A stretch of 64,000 nucleotides of DNA from an uncultured Prevotellaceae bacterium. GTDB taxonomy: Bacteria > Bacteroidota > Bacteroidia > Bacteroidales > Bacteroidaceae. The stretch covers positions 62,001 to 126,000 of the forward strand of contig CADASP010000007.1 of NCBI GenBank assembly GCA_902790625.1. Direction: 5' to 3'. This document shows positions 60,349-64,000 of the stretch, one piece after another. The notes under the pieces are model-generated. The model saw nothing but the letters and a program-made list of their open reading frames with translations. It did no database searches and was not told the DNA's origin. Position 1 is the first letter of the stretch. Each line of letters opens with the position of its first letter. The position numbers and the translations under genes are program-made.

Positions 60349-61350
60349 TCAGCTTTTTACGTTTTGTTGGTAAACTTCCAAAAACTTGCATCCGTTCAGA
60401 TGAATCATGTGTTTGGGATTATCGGCTATCCATACCTCTGTTTCCCATGCTATTTTGGAGAATTGTTTCAAGAACTCCTTGGAGTTTAGGAAAGCGGTTA
60501 TGAAAACAACATGAGCTGAACAATCTTTCAACAATGCCTTTAGCTTGAGTACCCGTGAACTATCCATTGGGCCAGATGTGTTATATGCCTCAATCAAAAA
60601 CAGCAGATTCTTCGCCTTGCTATACGCTACTACATCTGGCAGTGCATCATGCTCGAGCGGGAAGAAATTGATGGCCTTCAGACTATCGTCCTCTCGCACC
60701 AAATATTTATCGGTTGTGTCGCCAACATAATACACTTGCGCTCCCATGCCGAACTGTGGCAGAAACTCTTCGATGATTTTCTTCTGTAGCAGATTGTGCT
60801 CGCCTGCCGATAGTTGCAGAGTTTTACCCGAAGGCAGGGTGACGGGGATTCGCTCCATGGCGCTTTTGCGTTCCAACTCCTCTTTGGTCTTCTGGCGAGT
60901 CTCAAGGAAATAAGATAGCTTGGCTTCCCATTTGCTCGTGCCAAAAACTTTCAGCAGGCCTGCGAACTGGGCATCAAGGGCATAACCGCGATGAGGATTG
61001 TTGGTGGCCGACTGGTCAAGCAAAGATGAACTTAGCACCAAACCCATATCTGTCAACGGCTTGAGGTCTTTGCGACGGATGTCATCATACGAACCACTTG
61101 ATATTTGTTCGCCGTAGTGGGCGTTCTCAAACTCTATGATATCACGAGTTTTCAGGAAACAGCCATCCATAATGGACTTTACTTCCTTGAACGATTCGAT
61201 AATTTGACCAGTAGCCAGACATGCACCTGCCATTTTCTCCTTTCTGCGGTCAGAGAGGTTTTCCATGGATATTCCTATGGTTTCCAAAATGTTCAGCAAA
61301 TCCAAATACAACTGCTGAACCATCTTGCTCTTGTTTCCTGTGAATTTCAT
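60349..61350 (-). CDS. BsuBI/PstI-family type II restriction endonuclease
   Basis: This 333-residue protein matches the BsuBI/PstI endonuclease family. An N-terminal helical specificity region (~1-180) is followed by the conserved C-terminal domain with FLPQFGMGAQVYYVGDT, the PD-(D/E)xK-like core LPDVVAYSKAKNLLFLIEA and IAWETEVWIADNPKHMIHLNG. Family members cut CTGCAG. The stop side of the methyltransferase gene overlaps its start by 4 bases, so the pair is co-translated. Codon use and base composition are AT-richer than in neighbouring genes, which suggests acquisition by transfer. Confidence 0.92.
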   Translation of the reverse strand: MKFTGNKSKMVQQLYLDLLNILETIGISMENLSDRRKEKMAGACLATGQIIESFKEVKSIMDGCFLKTRDIIEFENAHYGEQISSGSYDDIRRKDLKPLTDMGLVLSSSLLDQSATNNPHRGYALDAQFAGLLKVFGTSKWEAKLSYFLETRQKTKEELERKSAMERIPVTLPSGKTLQLSAGEHNLLQKKIIEEFLPQFGMGAQVYYVGDTTDKYLVREDDSLKAINFFPLEHDALPDVVAYSKAKNLLFLIEAYNTSGPMDSSRVLKLKALLKDCSAHVVFITAFLNSKEFLKQFSKIAWETEVWIADNPKHMIHLNGCKFLEVYQQNVKS

Positions 61351-62381
61351 GCGTAAACAGCATTGAATAATGTTTGTCCTTGGAGCACGTTAATCTCTCT
61401 GATTTCTCTTTCTTGCTTTGGGGTCGTATGATAGGTCTCTTTCAGCGCCAATGCCAGTTTGTAGGCCAACAGGGGGGGGACGGCGTTTCCTATTTGATAG
61501 AATTGGCGTGTCTCGGTGCCACAGAACTCAAACCAGTCAGGGAAACTCTGTAGGCGTGCTGCCTCTCTCACCTCAATGCGACGGCGACGACCGTCAGGTA
61601 GTTTCACACGTTGCATGTCGCTCGTCGCTCCAGCCAAGTTACGACACGTTATGGTACGGGCGGGCTTGTCAGGATGCAGGTCACGAGGATTGATGCAATG
61701 CGATTTCTCCTCATATACGGCAATGTAATGTTCTTGCTCCGGTGTCAGGAATTTGCTGTTTCCATCATATTTTGTCATCAAGTCGCCGATGGCCTCCTCC
61801 ACGGTCACCCTCTTCTGCTCTTTCTTGGGGAATCTAAATGTGGACTGATGACCAACGCAGATAAGCCGTTCGCGGTTCTGGGGTACACCATGATCGACGG
61901 CATTCACTATCCTGTAGTCTACTACATAGCCCAACTTGCGGAGCTCTGCTACCACAAGTTCAAGATACCACTTGTGCCGGCCAAGGATATTGGCAACGTT
62001 TTCAAACATGAATACACGAGGCTTGATACGTTTCACGGCATCAATGAATACTGGGAAGCCGTCGCGCGCGTCTTGGATACCCTTCTGATTGCCGATACGA
62101 CTGAATGGCTGGCATGGAGGCCCTCCGATGATGATGTCTATCTTGTCTGATTCGGGATATTCGAAGCCTACTTCCAAGAACTGATTATAGCACGTACCTT
62201 TCAGATTCTTGTTGTAGGTGTCAACAGCAGCATCAACCATCTCGTAGCCGATAGTACGGAAGCCTGCGGCTTCGAAGCCAAGCGACAAACCGCCGCAACC
62301 TGCAAACAAGTCGAGCACAACGGCTTCTTCCGTGATGTTCGGCATGAGCAATTCATATATGTCGTAAGTGTATTTTGTCAT
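61347..62381 (-). CDS. C5-cytosine DNA methyltransferase partnered with the PstI-like enzyme
   Basis: The start at 62381 (MTKYTYDIYELL) is chosen because the -7 box lies at 62400-62407, upstream of it. The 344-residue enzyme has the C5-methyltransferase motifs: I (DLFAGCGGLSLGFE), IV (GGPPCQPFS with the catalytic Cys), VI (FENV), VIII (QNRERL) and X (GNAVPPLLAYKLA). The target-recognition region lies at ~230-290. It should protect the recognition site of the co-encoded endonuclease. The classic PstI and BsuBI methylases are adenine-specific, so a cytosine enzyme is an atypical partner. Confidence 0.93.
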   Translation of the reverse strand: MTKYTYDIYELLMPNITEEAVVLDLFAGCGGLSLGFEAAGFRTIGYEMVDAAVDTYNKNLKGTCYNQFLEVGFEYPESDKIDIIIGGPPCQPFSRIGNQKGIQDARDGFPVFIDAVKRIKPRVFMFENVANILGRHKWYLELVVAELRKLGYVVDYRIVNAVDHGVPQNRERLICVGHQSTFRFPKKEQKRVTVEEAIGDLMTKYDGNSKFLTPEQEHYIAVYEEKSHCINPRDLHPDKPARTITCRNLAGATSDMQRVKLPDGRRRRIEVREAARLQSFPDWFEFCGTETRQFYQIGNAVPPLLAYKLALALKETYHTTPKQEREIREINVLQGQTLFNAVYA

Positions 62382-62399
62382 CTGTTCTTTTTTCTGTTG

Positions 62400-62407
62400 C
62401 AAATTTA
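62400..62407 (-). promoter_or_regulatory. -7 box of the methyltransferase-endonuclease operon
   Basis: The minus strand reads TAAATTTG, 19 bases before the chosen ATG. Confidence 0.55.
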
Positions 62408-62580
62408 CGAAAACTATGTGAAATTATAACGAATTGCCTTAAAAATTATATATTTTTAGTTTTCACCTGAACTGTTCTCTTTTTTCCATCTTATCTTCGT
62501 TCTTTCCACTAATTGCCTTTATTTCAGTCCCACCCAACGTTAATCTTTCAAAATCGCTTTTCTGTTACAAAATTTTTGCG

Positions 62581-62588
62581 TATCTTTG
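62581..62588 (+). promoter_or_regulatory. -7 box of the broken AAA-ATPase gene
   Basis: TATCTTTG lies 18 bases before the ATG at 62606. It could now also drive the alpha-amylase gene downstream. Confidence 0.55.
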
Positions 62589-62605
62589 TCCCAAATATTG
62601 GCACC

Positions 62606-63071
62606 ATGGAGAAATCCTTCTGTACGGCAGGCCCTATCATGGCCGACATCAACTACTATATCGACCCGCTGAAGCGCATCGATGTGGATGAGATGGAGCT
62701 GCTCATACGGCAGCGCAAGTACTTCGTGCTGCATGCTCCCCGACAGACGGGCAAGACCACCTGCTTGCTGGCCCTGCGCGAGTATGGGCTGCAAGCGTAC
62801 CGACCTGCTCATCCGCAAACCGCTCACCGACCATTACGGAGGGCCTGTGCAGCGAGTGGTCATCGAGCTGAAGATACGGCGCAGGGAAAGCATCGAAACC
62901 CTTATCGCACAGGGACTGTAGCAGACAGCGGAATACATGGACATCGTGGGAAGTGTCGACGAGGGGCATCTCGTCATCTTTGACCGCGACAACCAGAAAT
63001 CGTGGGAGGAGCGTCTTTGGAGCGACTCGAGAATCTACGCTGGGCGTACTATCAAGGTGTGGGGCATGTAG
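62606..63071 (+). pseudogene. Internally deleted AAA-ATPase-like / PD-(D/E)xK nuclease-like gene
   Basis: The 5' part encodes YYIDPLKRIDVDEMELLIRQ and the Walker A motif HAPRQTGKTT, the start of the AAA-ATPase-like family common in Bacteroidota (normally about 500 residues). After REYGLQA the frame shifts and the C-terminal part of the family appears in another frame (VVIELKIRRRESIETLIAQGL, then QTAEYMD and HLVIFDR). A TAG stop interrupts that part between GL and QTAEYM. Several hundred residues, including Walker B, are missing. It is therefore a pseudogene with a large deletion, a frameshift and a nonsense codon. Confidence 0.82.
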
Positions 63072-63109
63072 CCTGTTGCCATCAAATAAAGGAAAACCAT
63101 TAAAACAAT

Positions 63110-64000
63110 ATGAACATTATGAAGCGCTTTCTATTCAGTTTATCATTTATCATTAGTTGTTTGTCGTTTAGCCCAGTATGTACGCTGGCACAGGGCTGGC
63201 CCTCGCAATACGGTGGCGTGATGCTGCAGGGATTCTATTGGGACAGCTACGACGACAGTCAGTGGACAGAATTGACGGCACAAACCGACCAGCTGAAGGG
63301 CACCTTCGACCTGGTGTGGCTGCCGCAGAGCGGCTATTGCGGGGGGCAGTCGATGGGCTACGACGACCTCTATTGGTTCCCTGGACACTACAACAGCAGC
63401 TTCGGCACCGAGGAGCAGTTGCGCACGCTCATCAAGACCTTCAAGGACAACGGCATCAAGACCATCGCCGACGTGGTCATCAACCACCGCCGTAGCCTCT
63501 CCACGTGGACCGACTTCCCTGAAGAGATTTATAAGGGCGTGACCTACCAGATGACCTACAACGACATCTGCGCCGACGACGAGGCCGCCCGCAATGGGCA
63601 TAAGGTGGGACCCAATAAGGACACCGGTGAGGGCTGGGACGGCATGCGCGACCTGGACCACAAGAGCCTGAACGTGCAGACGTGTGTGAAGGCCTATCTC
63701 GACATGCTCCTCAACGACATGGGCTATGCCGGCTTCCGCTATGACATGGTGAAGGGCTACGCCGCCTTGTTCACTGGACAGTATAACACCTCGGCCAACC
63801 CCGAATTCAGCGTCGGCGAGTGCTGGGACGGCACCAGCACCATCCGCAATTGGATTGACGGTACCAAGGTGAACGACGTCATTCAGAGCGCCGCCTTCGA
63901 CTTCCAGTTCCGCTACACCGTGCGCAATGCCATGAACAACGCCAACTACGCCCGGCTGAGTCAGCAGAACGATGGCAACTGGCCCCTCGTCAGCAGCAGC
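63110..64000 (+). CDS. GH13 alpha-amylase (3' partial)
   Basis: The ATG at 63110 opens a frame that runs to the window end (297 codons). A signal peptide (ending TLAQ) is followed by the GH13 barrel: region I DVVINHR, region II GFRYDMVKGY with nucleophile D212, and region III VGECWDG with acid/base E237. Region IV lies outside the window. The gene has no lipobox at the expected place, so the enzyme is probably periplasmic or secreted. It fits the sus operon upstream functionally, but the restriction-modification genes and a pseudogene separate them. The 38-base gap after the pseudogene shows no promoter of its own. Confidence 0.93.
   Translation, partial: MNIMKRFLFSLSFIISCLSFSPVCTLAQGWPSQYGGVMLQGFYWDSYDDSQWTELTAQTDQLKGTFDLVWLPQSGYCGGQSMGYDDLYWFPGHYNSSFGTEEQLRTLIKTFKDNGIKTIADVVINHRRSLSTWTDFPEEIYKGVTYQMTYNDICADDEAARNGHKVGPNKDTGEGWDGMRDLDHKSLNVQTCVKAYLDMLLNDMGYAGFRYDMVKGYAALFTGQYNTSANPEFSVGECWDGTSTIRNWIDGTKVNDVIQSAAFDFQFRYTVRNAMNNANYARLSQQNDGNWPLVSSS

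Overview
The window looks like a chromosomal segment from a Prevotella/Segatella-type gut or rumen Bacteroidota. The reasons are three SusC/SusD pairs, Bacteroidota-style promoters (TAnnTTTG -7 boxes, many seen), few Shine-Dalgarno sites, lipoprotein signal peptides on nearly every glycan-binding protein, and C-terminal sorting-like tails of the L-x-GR...KGxYIxxGxK type. Base composition is GC-rich in genes. The restriction-modification pair near 60.3-62.4 kb is visibly AT-richer.

Region 1 (1-36.5 kb) is a large fructan (levan/inulin) utilisation locus. It holds a DUF4960-type protein with a tandemly duplicated module (cut by the window start), a LamG-GH32 protein with an altered nucleophile motif, and a DUF1573 protein. 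Two parallel modules follow, each headed by a periplasmic-sensor/AraC regulator: regulator - susC - susD - DUF4960 lipoprotein - GH32. A divergent GH30/M60 pair follows, then a GH32 - MFS sugar permease - fructokinase operon. The inferred logic is outer-membrane capture by SusCD and DUF4960 proteins, surface and periplasmic cleavage by four GH32 proteins, fructose import by the MFS protein and phosphorylation by the PfkB kinase. Both regulators derive from BT1754-like hybrid two-component sensors but have lost kinase parts: one lacks only the ATPase domain, the other lacks the whole kinase and receiver.

Region 2 (36.5-46.5 kb) is mostly housekeeping: a CaCA antiporter, malate dehydrogenase, a metalloprotease lipoprotein, a decayed RAYT transposase, an M24 aminopeptidase, a four-gene lipid cluster resembling the Bacteroides inositol-lipid pathway (PgpA-like, GtrA-like, CDP-alcohol phosphotransferase, PAP2/AUR1-like), a DUF3667 protein and a phenylacetate-CoA ligase.

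Region 3 (47-64 kb) is a starch/alpha-glucan locus. A leftward SemiSWEET/SLC45-type MFS/LacI operon diverges from a susC-susD-susE-susF-ompA operon, with a perfect LacI-type palindrome between them. A PstI-family restriction enzyme with a C5 methyltransferase and a broken AAA-ATPase gene separate this operon from a GH13 alpha-amylase cut by the window end.

The most striking non-gene signals are: (i) a 19-nt hairpin in the signal-peptide codons of five lipoprotein genes, with base-pair covariation and an extra intergenic copy; (ii) a dispersed repeat in three copies whose 90-bp core, bounded by 12-bp inverted repeats, is exactly inverted in one copy; (iii) a GAGTTAG-type inverted repeat element inserted in frame in a GH32 gene; and (iv) paired conserved upstream motifs that split the fructan genes into two putative regulons.
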